Below, piece after piece: positions 53,991-62,368 of a stretch of 64,000 nucleotides of DNA. The stretch is from the NCBI RefSeq assembly GCF_000966285.1, contig NZ_KQ031391.1, positions 3,197,208 through 3,261,207 of the forward strand, written 5' to 3'. The number at the start of each line of letters is the position of its first letter. Position 1 is the stretch's first letter. The DNA is from Pseudofrankia sp. DC12. Its GTDB lineage: Bacteria; Actinomycetota; Actinomycetes; Frankiales; Frankiaceae. Under the pieces are notes generated by a model. The model made no database searches. It was not told where the DNA came from and was given only the letters and a program-made list of their open reading frames with translations. The position numbers and the translations under genes are program-made.

Positions 53991-54967
53991 CGTCCGGTCG
54001 TCCGCGCGACGAGCCGGACGACCAACGGGACCGGGCCACCCCGCCCAGCGCGGGGCGGTCCGCGGGGGAGGGCGGTGGCCGGTTCACGGCCGCCGCGTCC
54101 CGTCGGGCCCTCGCCGCGATCTGCGCGGCCGCGGGCCTGGACGACACCGGCGCGATCGCGCTGAAGCTCACGGTCAACTCCGTCTACCGGCTGCCGCGCG
54201 CGGGCGCGGTGGTCCGCCTCGCAACGTCGGGCACGATGGCCTTCCGGGCCCCTAAGGTCGTCCAGGTCGCCCGCTGGCTCGCCGCCGAGGGAGTGCCCGC
54301 GGTCCGGCTGCTGCCCGGGGTACCGGCTCCGATCCGGGCCGGCGAGGCGCTCGCGACCGCATGGGTCGACGTCGGTCCTGACACCGAGCCGCCACCGGAC
54401 ACCGCGGACCTCGGCGCCATGCTGCGCCGCCTGCACGCGCTCGAACCACCGCGACCAGCCCTGCCCCGCTGGGACCCACTTGACGACGTCCGGCGCCGGA
54501 TGTCCGACGCGGAGGCGCTGGCCCCCGACGACCGCGTCTTCCTCGAAGAGCTCATCGACCAGGTCGCGGCCGGCCTCCGCACGATCCGGTACCGGCTGGG
54601 CACGACGGTGATCCACGGCGACGCCCACCTCGGGAACCTGATCAGAGGCTCGTCCGGCCAGGTGGTCGTCTGCGACTTCGACTCGGTCTGCCTCGGGCCC
54701 GCGGAATGGGATCTGATGCCGGTCGCGGTCGGTCTCCTGCGGTTCGGACATCCGCCCGAGCGGCAGAACCTGCTCGCCGCGGCCTACGGCGTCGATGTGA
54801 CCGAGTGGGACGGGTTCGAGGTGTTGCGGGCTGTCCGGGAGCTCAAGCTCGTCACAAGCGTGCTGCCGATCCTGGCGAGCAGCCCCACCGTCGCGGCGCA
54901 GTTCCGCGTCCGGCTCGACAGCCTGCGCCGCGGCGACCGGGCCGCCCGCTGGTCGCTCTATCGCTGA
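53987..54967 (+). CDS. aminoglycoside-phosphotransferase-family kinase
   Basis: About 326 residues with a choline/aminoglycoside kinase fold. Visible: VIHGDAHLGNLIRGSSGQ (catalytic HGDxxxxN, near residue 213) and VVCDFDSVCLGPAEWDLMP (metal-binding DxD). The small-molecule substrate is unknown. The start is unclear: no ATG, GTG or TTG occurs in frame between ATG 53783, deep inside the TPR gene, and the first conserved residues. CTG 53987, overlapping the TPR stop, is a placeholder and would be non-canonical. It is tightly linked to the TPR gene, suggesting a common transcript. Confidence 0.75.
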   Translation: MTSGRPRDEPDDQRDRATPPSAGRSAGEGGGRFTAAASRRALAAICAAAGLDDTGAIALKLTVNSVYRLPRAGAVVRLATSGTMAFRAPKVVQVARWLAAEGVPAVRLLPGVPAPIRAGEALATAWVDVGPDTEPPPDTADLGAMLRRLHALEPPRPALPRWDPLDDVRRRMSDAEALAPDDRVFLEELIDQVAAGLRTIRYRLGTTVIHGDAHLGNLIRGSSGQVVVCDFDSVCLGPAEWDLMPVAVGLLRFGHPPERQNLLAAAYGVDVTEWDGFEVLRAVRELKLVTSVLPILASSPTVAAQFRVRLDSLRRGDRAARWSLYR

Positions 54968-55060
54968 CGCTGCGCCGCCGCGGCCTTGGCGGACCGACTC
55001 CGGGTCGCACTGGACCAGTCACGCTTTCCGTCCCGGACGTCGGCCCGGCAGACTTGCCCT

Positions 55061-55987
55061 GTGGACACCGACCAGTTGCGCGCGCTGTTGACCGACGTCG
55101 CCGCCGGCCGGGTGGACACGGACACGGCGCTGGCCCGCCTCGCCGCGGGGCCGCTCGGCGACGGCGCTGGCTTCGTCGATCTCGGCTACGCCCGGGTCGA
55201 CACCCATCGCGGCGTGCGCACGGGTGATCCGGAGGTCGTCTTCGGGGCCGGCAAGACCGCGGCCGAGACAGTGGGCATCGTGTCCGCGCTGCGAGCCGCG
55301 AGCACCGGTGACGGCCGACCCACCCTGGTCACCCGGGCGAACCGCGAGACGGTCGACGCGCTGATCGCCCGCTGGCCGGACGCGCACGTCACCGGCCGCT
55401 GGTCCCCCGCCAGCCCGGGGGGAAACCAGCGGCCAGCCGGCGACACCGGACGGCTCGCGACCGTCGCCGTCGGTACGCTGCCGCCCGCCCGCGGCCAGGT
55501 CGTCGTCGTCTGCGCCGGCACCTCGGACACGCCCGTGGCCGACGAGGCGGCTCTGACCGTCGCCGCGAGCGGAGCGGGGGTCGAGGTGCTGCGCGACGTC
55601 GGCGTCGCCGGGCTGCACCGGCTGCTGGCCGTGCGCGACGTGCTCGCCGCGGCCGACTGCCTGGTCGTCGTCGCCGGGATGGAGGGCGCGCTGCCGAGCG
55701 TCATCGGCGGGCTGGTCGGAGTCCCACTGGTAGCCGTGCCGACCAGCGTCGGCTACGGGGCCGCGTTCGGCGGGCTCGCCGCGCTGCTCGGCATGCTGAC
55801 CGCCTGCGCGCCGGGCATCGCGGTCTGCAACATCGACAACGGTTTCGGCGCCGGTCTCTTCGCGGCCCGGGTGGCCCGTGCCGCCGCGGGCGCCGGCCCT
55901 GAGGGCAGCACGGCCGCGGGCATCGGAACCGCCGCGCCGGCGGCCGGCATGCGCGCGACGGCGGCCAGCTCGGCCGGGTACCGATGA
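55061..55987 (+). CDS. larB: nickel-pincer cofactor biosynthesis protein LarB
   Basis: LarB is the carboxylase/hydrolase that turns nicotinic acid adenine dinucleotide into pyridinium-3,5-dicarboxylate mononucleotide, the first step to the lactate-racemase-type nickel-pincer nucleotide. Signatures: DLGYARVDTHRGVRTGDPEV and VVFGAGKTAAETVG at the N-terminus, VVVCAGTSDTPVADEAALT in the Rossmann-like half, and GIAVCNIDNGFGAGLFAARV at the end. 308 residues; GTG 55061 precedes the domain. Its stop overlaps the larC start by four bases. Confidence 0.93.
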   Translation: MDTDQLRALLTDVAAGRVDTDTALARLAAGPLGDGAGFVDLGYARVDTHRGVRTGDPEVVFGAGKTAAETVGIVSALRAASTGDGRPTLVTRANRETVDALIARWPDAHVTGRWSPASPGGNQRPAGDTGRLATVAVGTLPPARGQVVVVCAGTSDTPVADEAALTVAASGAGVEVLRDVGVAGLHRLLAVRDVLAAADCLVVVAGMEGALPSVIGGLVGVPLVAVPTSVGYGAAFGGLAALLGMLTACAPGIAVCNIDNGFGAGLFAARVARAAAGAGPEGSTAAGIGTAAPAAGMRATAASSAGYR

Positions 55988-57528
55988 GCGGGCCGGAACC
56001 GCCCGCCGCCCGGCGGGTCGGCTGGCTCGACCTGTCCTGCGGGGCGAGCGGCGACATGCTGCTGGGCGCGCTCGTCGACGCGGGCGTTCCGCTGGCCGTG
56101 CCGGCCGCCGCGATCGACGGGCTCGGGCTGCCGATCCGGCTCGAGGCCCGCCAGGTGCACCGGTCCGGCCTCGCCGCGACGAAGGTCGACGTCGTCGCTC
56201 CCGACACCGGCCACACGCGGACCTGGGCCGATATCCGGGTGCTGCTTGCCCGGGCGCCGCTGGCGGACGCGACCCGCGACCTGGCGATCGCCACGTTCGC
56301 CGCGCTGGCCACGGCGGAGGGGCTGGTTCACGGGATCGACCCGGCCGAGGTGCACTTCCACGAGGTCGGCGCGCTCGACGCGATCGCCGACATCGTCGGC
56401 GTCAGCGCCGGGTTCGCCCAGCTGGGGCTCGACGGGCTGGTCGCCACCCCGATCGCGCTCGGCGGCGGCCGGGCCCGGACGGCGCACGGCGTGCTGCCGA
56501 TCCCCGGACCGGCCGTGCTCGAGCTGCTGCGCGCCGCGGGCGCCCCGGCCGTCGGCGGCCCGGTCCCGGTCGAGCTGTGCACCCCGACCGGCGCCGCCCT
56601 CGTCGTCACGGTGGCCACCCACTTCGGCGACCTCCCGGCCCTGCGGGTGACCGCGGTCGGCTGCGGCGCAGGCACCAGGGACCTGCCCGGCCGTCCCAAC
56701 CTCGTCCGCCTCGTGGTCGGCGACGCCCTCGACCCGACCGTGGCCGCGCCGGGCGCCCACCGGCATCAGGCTCACGACCACCTCGGCCACGACCATGCCG
56801 ACGACGAACACCCGGGACTCCACAGCCGGCATGCGCACGACGCGGGCAGCCGGGCCGGCCGTCGCGGCCCCCCGACAGGTGAACCGCCCGCCGAGGGCGT
56901 CGCCCCGAGCGCCCAGAGCGAAGGCGGGCTCGCCGACGGGGTCGCAGTCACCGCGGAGCTGGTCCTGGAGGCGAACGTCGACGACCTCGACCCGCGGGTC
57001 TGGCCGTCGGTGCTCGCGGCGCTGCTCACCGCCGGCGCGGCCGACGCCTGGCTGACCCCGATCCTGATGAAGAAGGGCCGTCCGGCCCACACACTGCGCG
57101 CCCTGGTCGCGCCCGCGAGCCTCCCCGCGGTGCGGGCCGCGATCTTCCAGCACACCTCGACGCTGGGCCTGCGGGAGATCCAGGTGCGCAAGCACGCGCT
57201 GGCACGGTCGATGCGCGCCGTCGAGGTGGCCGGCCACCCGGTCCGGGTCAAGGTCTCCCCCGGCCCTGGTCCGGTCGGCGACCTTGGCGAGCACCCCCCC
57301 GGTCCGGTTCCCGTCGCCCAGCCCGAGTGGGAGGACGTCGCGCTCGCGGCGGAGAAGCTCGGCTGGCCAGCCCGGGCGGTGCTCGCCGCGGCCTGCGCCC
57401 TCGCGTACGAAGGCCGCTGGTCGGACGTCACACCCGGGTCGGAGAACGACCGGGACGGGACCGAACCCGCCGGTCCCGGCGTCAGCGGCCACGGGACGGA
57501 CCCCGGCCTCGCCACCCGACAATCATGA
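55984..57528 (+). CDS. larC: nickel insertion protein LarC (uninterrupted)
   Basis: LarC inserts nickel into the sulfurated pincer nucleotide (CTP-dependent cyclometallase). The 514-residue protein has WLDLSCGASGDMLLGALVDAG at the start, VHFHEVGALDAIADIVG, ELCTPTGAALVVT, a His-rich linker (residues ~258-285, HRHQAHDHLGHDHADD), and the second domain LEANVDDLDPRVWPSVLAAL with LMKKGRPAHTLRALV. In lactobacilli the two domains are joined by a programmed frameshift; here the frame is continuous. A 12-bp palindrome TCATGATCATGA (57523-57534) covers the stop. larA and larE are not in the window. Confidence 0.93.
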   Translation: MSGPEPPAARRVGWLDLSCGASGDMLLGALVDAGVPLAVPAAAIDGLGLPIRLEARQVHRSGLAATKVDVVAPDTGHTRTWADIRVLLARAPLADATRDLAIATFAALATAEGLVHGIDPAEVHFHEVGALDAIADIVGVSAGFAQLGLDGLVATPIALGGGRARTAHGVLPIPGPAVLELLRAAGAPAVGGPVPVELCTPTGAALVVTVATHFGDLPALRVTAVGCGAGTRDLPGRPNLVRLVVGDALDPTVAAPGAHRHQAHDHLGHDHADDEHPGLHSRHAHDAGSRAGRRGPPTGEPPAEGVAPSAQSEGGLADGVAVTAELVLEANVDDLDPRVWPSVLAALLTAGAADAWLTPILMKKGRPAHTLRALVAPASLPAVRAAIFQHTSTLGLREIQVRKHALARSMRAVEVAGHPVRVKVSPGPGPVGDLGEHPPGPVPVAQPEWEDVALAAEKLGWPARAVLAAACALAYEGRWSDVTPGSENDRDGTEPAGPGVSGHGTDPGLATRQS

Positions 57529-57812
57529 TCATGATGGCTGGCGCGATGACGCCCTGGAGGGTGTGCACGGTCACCCTGGTGAGCCTGAGGACGACCGCCG
57601 AGTGCCCACTGTCCGGCGGCGTGGGACTATGGGGTGGGTACTTATAGTGATCTTTGGCCATTTCCGTGCCATGAGCTAGTCCCGCTGGGTCGTACCGGGG
57701 GCACCAGTTCGCGGTGTGTCCATCCCCCGATGGGAGGGGTATCTGTGGACAAGGCGGGTAGTAGGCCGGATCGTGAGAGTTCTGCCCACGGCCGGGCAGC
57801 CCGGACGGAAGC

Positions 57813-60800
57813 ATGAGGGACGACGCGGACATCGACGCTGGCAACGGGTATCCGCCCTCGCGGTACACCAGTCCGCCGCGCGTCGATGTCGCCAGAGCGC
57901 CGGCCGGCGCCGGCCGACTTGGCCCGACCGCACTGCCCTTCGCCGACGGCTATCTCGGCCGGGCCGCGGCTGGCGAGCCGATGACCGGCCCTGACGAAGG
58001 CCCTGGCTACGGCTCCTCGTACGCCGGGCCGCCCGGCGCCAGCCGACCGGCCGGCGTCGGCGGTCCACCGCGGCCACCGGTCCCACCCCCGCCGCCACCG
58101 ATCCCACCGCCCGGTGGTGAGAACCCGCGCCCCGGCGGGCCGCCCCGGCAGGCCCCGGCCGGTCTCGCCGAGCCGGCCGGCCCCCCTGGCCGCCGCCCGG
58201 CCCCCGCCGGCACCGACTGGCGGGCGGCCCCACCCGCCTTCGGTGCACCAGGCGGCGACAGCCACCCACCTGTTCACCCGTTCGGGGCCCAGGCCCCGAA
58301 CGGCGCCGCCAACCCGAACGGGCACCCCGGACGCAACGGCTACGGCGGTCCCAACGGCAACGGCGGTCCCAACGGCAACGGCGGTTCGAACAGCTACGGC
58401 GGCCCGAACGACAGCTACGGAAGCCCGAACAGCCGCGATCCGCTCGGCCACTCGAGCTCAAACGGCTACGCCAGCCCAAACGGCTACACGAGCCCGAACG
58501 GCCAAGCGAGTCCGAACGGCTATGCCCGTCCGAACGGCTACGCGAGACCAAACGGCCAGGGCGGCCCCAACGGCTACGACGGTCCGAACAGCCACGACCC
58601 GCTCGGCCACGCCGGCCCGAACGGCTATGCCGCCGCCAACGGCCAGGGCGGCCCGAACGGCTATGCCGGCCCGAACGGCCGGGCCGCCGCCAACGCCCAG
58701 GGTGGCTCGAACGGTCACGCCGGCCCGAACGGCCGTGGTGCCCCGGGCCAGCCAGGAGGGCCCCGCGTCGGCGGCGCCCCCGAGGCCGGCCGCCGGCCTG
58801 GCGCACCAAGCCCTGATGGCCGTGGAGCTGACATCAGCCCGGGACGCGGAGCCGCTGGCCGCGGTGGTCCCGGACCCCTGGGCCGTCCCTACAGCCCGGG
58901 CTGGCGGCCGGCGGCCACGGACATCGACGTTTCCGGCCCTCGCCCGGCGATGCCTAGGCCCGCCTCGCCGCAGCCCCCGACCGGCCGGCCGGCCCAGCCG
59001 TCCGAGCCAACCGGCTTTCGCACGCAGGGCCCGGTCCGAGACGCCTTCGACACCGGCTTCTCCGTCGACTCGCCCGCGGCCCGGCCGGCTGGCGGGATGC
59101 CGAACGGCTGGTCGGTCGGAGCTCCAGAGCACCCGGCCACCCGACTCGCCGCGCTGACGTCAGCCCCGGCTGCTCCCAGCACACCGCTCCCGGGCGCCGG
59201 CGGCCCGCCACCCGGCCCGCCGGGGGGCTTCGGCATCGGCCAGCCGCAAGACCATCGGCACAACGGCTACCCGGGCGGACACGCCGCCGGCCCGACCCGC
59301 CCAGCCAGCTGGGACCCGCTGGCACCGGGCGGCGCGCTCCCACCCGCCGAGCCCGCGTCGGCCCGCCTCCCGATGGACCCGTTCGCGGGGCGGGCCGCGA
59401 CGCCACCGCCTCCCAACGGCCAGCCCCCCTCCGGGCCGGGCGGGCACCAAGGCGCCGACCCGTTCGGGCGGTACGGCCGGGCCGGTTCCGACCCGTTCGG
59501 CCCGGCCGGCGGCAATCACCCCGGGGTGCGATCCTCGAGCGGCCCCGCCGACCTGGCGCACGCCACCCCCGGCCCGAACGACCCGTTCGGCGTGACCGGC
59601 TACGGCGCGGCCCCCGCCGACGGGGTGGCGGACCCGTGGTCGACGCCCAACGGCACCTGGTCCACTCCGCCAGCCCCGGCGCCGGCCCCACCGTCCTGGT
59701 TGGGTAGCGGCCTGTCGGTCGAGAACCCGAACGCACCGACGCCCCCGCCGGCCGGCGCCACCGGGCACCGCGGCGCGCCGGGTGTACCGCCGGCGGTGGT
59801 CGCCGGGCCCGGCCACGGCCCGGGCCTGACCGGCGGATATCCCGGCGCGGCCGGGCTGTTGCCACCGAGTGGCCCACCGCCCGGCGCCCAGGCGGCCCAG
59901 GGCTCGGGCCGCAACGGCGGAGCCGGCCACAGCGGCGTGGCTCCAGGCTCCCAGACCCGAGGCTGGGACGAGCCTCGTGCCGGGCAGCCCGCCGGCGCCC
60001 ACCGGCCAGGCGACCCGTTCGTCCTCGGCGGCCAGGCGCAGCCGAGGCACGCCGCCGCAAGCATCAACGTCGACGGCGGTCCGGCCGCCGGCCGCGGTCC
60101 CGGCGGCGCGAACGTCACCGCCGGGGCCGCCAACGGCTACCTGGTCAACGGCCGCGCTCCCGGCATCGGCCACGTCCCGGGCGCTGCCGGCCAAGGAAAC
60201 GGCAACCCGTCGCGCAACGGGCCCTCGTTCCCGCAGCGCGCCGGTCCAGGCGGCGCACCGGTCAACGGCTCCTCACTCGGGGCTGGCATCGCGGTCGGTG
60301 GCGGCCCCGCCCGGCCGGGCGGGGCGTGGATCGTCGAGGGCTCAACCGAGCAGCGCTCCCCGAGCGGCCAGGCGGGGCCGTCCGGCCAGCACCTTCCTGC
60401 GGGCCAGCAGCAGGCCGGGCAGCCACACCCGGGCATGGACCCACGCGGTGGGAGCCATCCGGCTGGCGCCCAGCCACCGGCACAGCCTGGTCCTCCCACC
60501 CAGGCGTTTGACCCCCTGTTCGGCGATCTCCCGGTCGGCTCGCCCGCCGCGCCGAACGGCGTGTTCACCGGTCAGCGTCCGCCCGCCGCGCCCGCTGGCC
60601 CGTCCGGAGGCTTCCGCGGCGGTCCCGGCGGCCCGGCCGCGGGGCCCAACGGCCCATGGCCCGCCGCTCCGGGTAGCGCGGGCGCGGGCTATCCGGCGCG
60701 CCCGCCGATGCCACCGCCGGGCGCCCCAGTGCTCTCCGACGCGCCCACCCCGTTCGCGCCGCTGCACGACCGCGCGCCCGGCTTCCAGCCGTCGACCCAG

Positions 60801-62183
60801 TTCCCCGCGCCCGCGCCAGACCCATTGCCGGTTCCGCCGAGCGCGACGGCCCAGCGGCCGATGGCGCCGGGCGACGGCCGGGCGCCGATGCCACCGCGGC
60901 CGCCGGCCACGCCACCGGGTTTCGCCGACCCGCGCCGCGCGGCGCACGCCTACCTCCCGACCAGCCCGGATCCGGGCGGCCGCTCCGAGGCCGCGCGCGG
61001 CCAGGCACCGGCGACCCGGCCACGGCCGGCGAGCGCCGACTTCGACCCGTTCGACGTGTCCTCGGCGCCGTCCGCGATCCCGTCGGGCCCGCCGCCCCCA
61101 CCCCGGCGGCGCAACACGTCGTCCGACCCTGGCCGCACCGGTCTCGACATCAGCGGGCCGGGGCTGGCCGCCGGCCGCTCGAATGGTCGGCACGCGACCG
61201 GCCACCCGAACGCGGCCCTCTACAGCGACGCCCTGCTGGGCCCGGCCCAGGAGACCGCCGCCCGAGGCTGGCGCAAGGTCGTCTATCAGGTGTCGGGCGG
61301 AGCGGTGAATCCCGGCCCGTCTCCCGACGAGGCCCGGCACAATCGGCTGCTCGGGCACATCCGGACACCGCTGACCGACTGCCACCGGATCGCGGTGATG
61401 TCACTCAAGGGCGGCGTCGGCAAGACCACGACCACGATCGGCCTCGGCTCCACCCTCGCGGACCTTCGTGACGACCGGGTGGTCGCGATCGACGCCAACC
61501 CGGACCGCGGCACCCTGGGCACCAAGGCCCAGCAGCCGTCGCCGTTCACCGTCCGGGACCTGCTGGAGGACTCGCACCGGCTGAGCCGCTACGTCGACGT
61601 CCGCAACTACATGGCCCGGTCGGATTCACGGCTCGATGTGCTCGCCTCCGCGGACGACCCGGAGATCTCCGAGGCGTTCGCCGACTCCGACTACCACGCC
61701 GTCGACGACCTGCTGCAGCGGTACTACTCGATCCTGCTGACCGACTGCGGCACCGGCATGCTGCACAGCGCGATGGGTGGCGTCCTGGCGCTGGCGGACA
61801 CGCTCGTGATCGTGACGAGCTCCAGCGCGGACGGCGGCACCAGCGCCAGCGCCACGCTCGACTGGCTGGACGCGCACGGGTACGCCGCCCAGGTCCGCGA
61901 CGCGGTCGCGGTGATCTCGATGTTCCCGCAGAACGGGGACGGCGTCGACGTCGACGCTCTGGAGGCGCACTTCGCGGCCCGTACCCGGCGGGTCGTGCGG
62001 GTTCCGTGGGACCCGCACCTGGCGACGGGCGGCCGGATCAGCCTGGACGCGTTGAAGCGCGAGACCCGCCGCGCCTACCAGGAGCTGGCCGCCGCGGTCG
62101 CCGAACGGTTCGCCCCGCCCGAGTTCGACGACCTGTCCTACCCCGGCGTCAACCCCTACCGGGACGACCGCCTCTTCTCCTGA
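57813..62183 (+). CDS. EspI-like MinD/ParA-family ATPase with giant low-complexity N-terminus
   Basis: A 1,456-residue protein. Residues 1-1120 are Pro/Gly/Asn/Ala-rich and almost certainly disordered, with an Asn-Gly repeat block at ~165-310 and frequent DPFG motifs (GADPFGRYGRAGSDPFG). The C-terminal ~270 residues are a deviant-Walker-A ATPase: VMSLKGGVGKTTTTIGLGST, VVAIDANPDRGTLGTKAQ, ILLTDCGTGMLHSAMGGVLA and VRVPWDPHLATGGRISLDAL. This matches EspI-type proteins linked to type VII secretion in actinobacteria, but no ESX genes are in the window. ATG 57813 follows GGACGGAAGC. A TATAGT at 57643-57648 is a candidate -10 box. Confidence 0.85.
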   Translation: MRDDADIDAGNGYPPSRYTSPPRVDVARAPAGAGRLGPTALPFADGYLGRAAAGEPMTGPDEGPGYGSSYAGPPGASRPAGVGGPPRPPVPPPPPPIPPPGGENPRPGGPPRQAPAGLAEPAGPPGRRPAPAGTDWRAAPPAFGAPGGDSHPPVHPFGAQAPNGAANPNGHPGRNGYGGPNGNGGPNGNGGSNSYGGPNDSYGSPNSRDPLGHSSSNGYASPNGYTSPNGQASPNGYARPNGYARPNGQGGPNGYDGPNSHDPLGHAGPNGYAAANGQGGPNGYAGPNGRAAANAQGGSNGHAGPNGRGAPGQPGGPRVGGAPEAGRRPGAPSPDGRGADISPGRGAAGRGGPGPLGRPYSPGWRPAATDIDVSGPRPAMPRPASPQPPTGRPAQPSEPTGFRTQGPVRDAFDTGFSVDSPAARPAGGMPNGWSVGAPEHPATRLAALTSAPAAPSTPLPGAGGPPPGPPGGFGIGQPQDHRHNGYPGGHAAGPTRPASWDPLAPGGALPPAEPASARLPMDPFAGRAATPPPPNGQPPSGPGGHQGADPFGRYGRAGSDPFGPAGGNHPGVRSSSGPADLAHATPGPNDPFGVTGYGAAPADGVADPWSTPNGTWSTPPAPAPAPPSWLGSGLSVENPNAPTPPPAGATGHRGAPGVPPAVVAGPGHGPGLTGGYPGAAGLLPPSGPPPGAQAAQGSGRNGGAGHSGVAPGSQTRGWDEPRAGQPAGAHRPGDPFVLGGQAQPRHAAASINVDGGPAAGRGPGGANVTAGAANGYLVNGRAPGIGHVPGAAGQGNGNPSRNGPSFPQRAGPGGAPVNGSSLGAGIAVGGGPARPGGAWIVEGSTEQRSPSGQAGPSGQHLPAGQQQAGQPHPGMDPRGGSHPAGAQPPAQPGPPTQAFDPLFGDLPVGSPAAPNGVFTGQRPPAAPAGPSGGFRGGPGGPAAGPNGPWPAAPGSAGAGYPARPPMPPPGAPVLSDAPTPFAPLHDRAPGFQPSTQFPAPAPDPLPVPPSATAQRPMAPGDGRAPMPPRPPATPPGFADPRRAAHAYLPTSPDPGGRSEAARGQAPATRPRPASADFDPFDVSSAPSAIPSGPPPPPRRRNTSSDPGRTGLDISGPGLAAGRSNGRHATGHPNAALYSDALLGPAQETAARGWRKVVYQVSGGAVNPGPSPDEARHNRLLGHIRTPLTDCHRIAVMSLKGGVGKTTTTIGLGSTLADLRDDRVVAIDANPDRGTLGTKAQQPSPFTVRDLLEDSHRLSRYVDVRNYMARSDSRLDVLASADDPEISEAFADSDYHAVDDLLQRYYSILLTDCGTGMLHSAMGGVLALADTLVIVTSSSADGGTSASATLDWLDAHGYAAQVRDAVAVISMFPQNGDGVDVDALEAHFAARTRRVVRVPWDPHLATGGRISLDALKRETRRAYQELAAAVAERFAPPEFDDLSYPGVNPYRDDRLFS
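58300..58740 (+). repeat. Asn-Gly repeat block in the EspI-like gene
   Basis: About 30 imperfect repeats of the pattern NGYxxPNG / NGQGGPNG (for example GYGGPNGNGGPNGNGG). The 15-18-bp DNA units are alike enough to suggest expansion by slippage or recombination. RDPLGHSSSNGYAS and HDPLGHAGPNGYAA mark a larger duplicated block. Confidence 0.88.
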
Positions 62184-62189
62184 GGCGAT

Positions 62190-62253
62190 CGGGCAGAGAC
62201 GGCGCTTCGCGCCTCTGCCCGCTCCGCCTGGTTCGGGCGCTGAGCGCCCTCCC
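62190..62253 (+). repeat. dispersed palindromic repeat, family B, copy 2
   Basis: Stem GGGCAGAG/CTCTGCCC over GGCGCTTCGCGCC, then CGCTCCGCCTG and a second hairpin GGGCGCTGAGCGCCC. It matches the copy at 45100-45167 on the other strand, but the outer stem has changed on both arms so pairing is kept. It lies seven bases after the EspI-like gene's stop, between convergent genes. A partial third copy (GAGACGGCGCTTCGCGGCC) is at about 62342. Confidence 0.83.
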
Positions 62254-62368
62254 CCAACCTGGACCAGACACGGCGCGGAACTACGAGGCAAACGCATCTC
62301 CAGGGCCGGGAACTGCGCTACGTCCCCTCAAAGCAACGGAGCGAGACGGCGCTTCGCGGCCGTCCGGT

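Noticed and set aside
55753-57522. Minus-strand open frame of 589 codons over larC
   Set aside because: Antisense to well-conserved larC; no recognisable protein.
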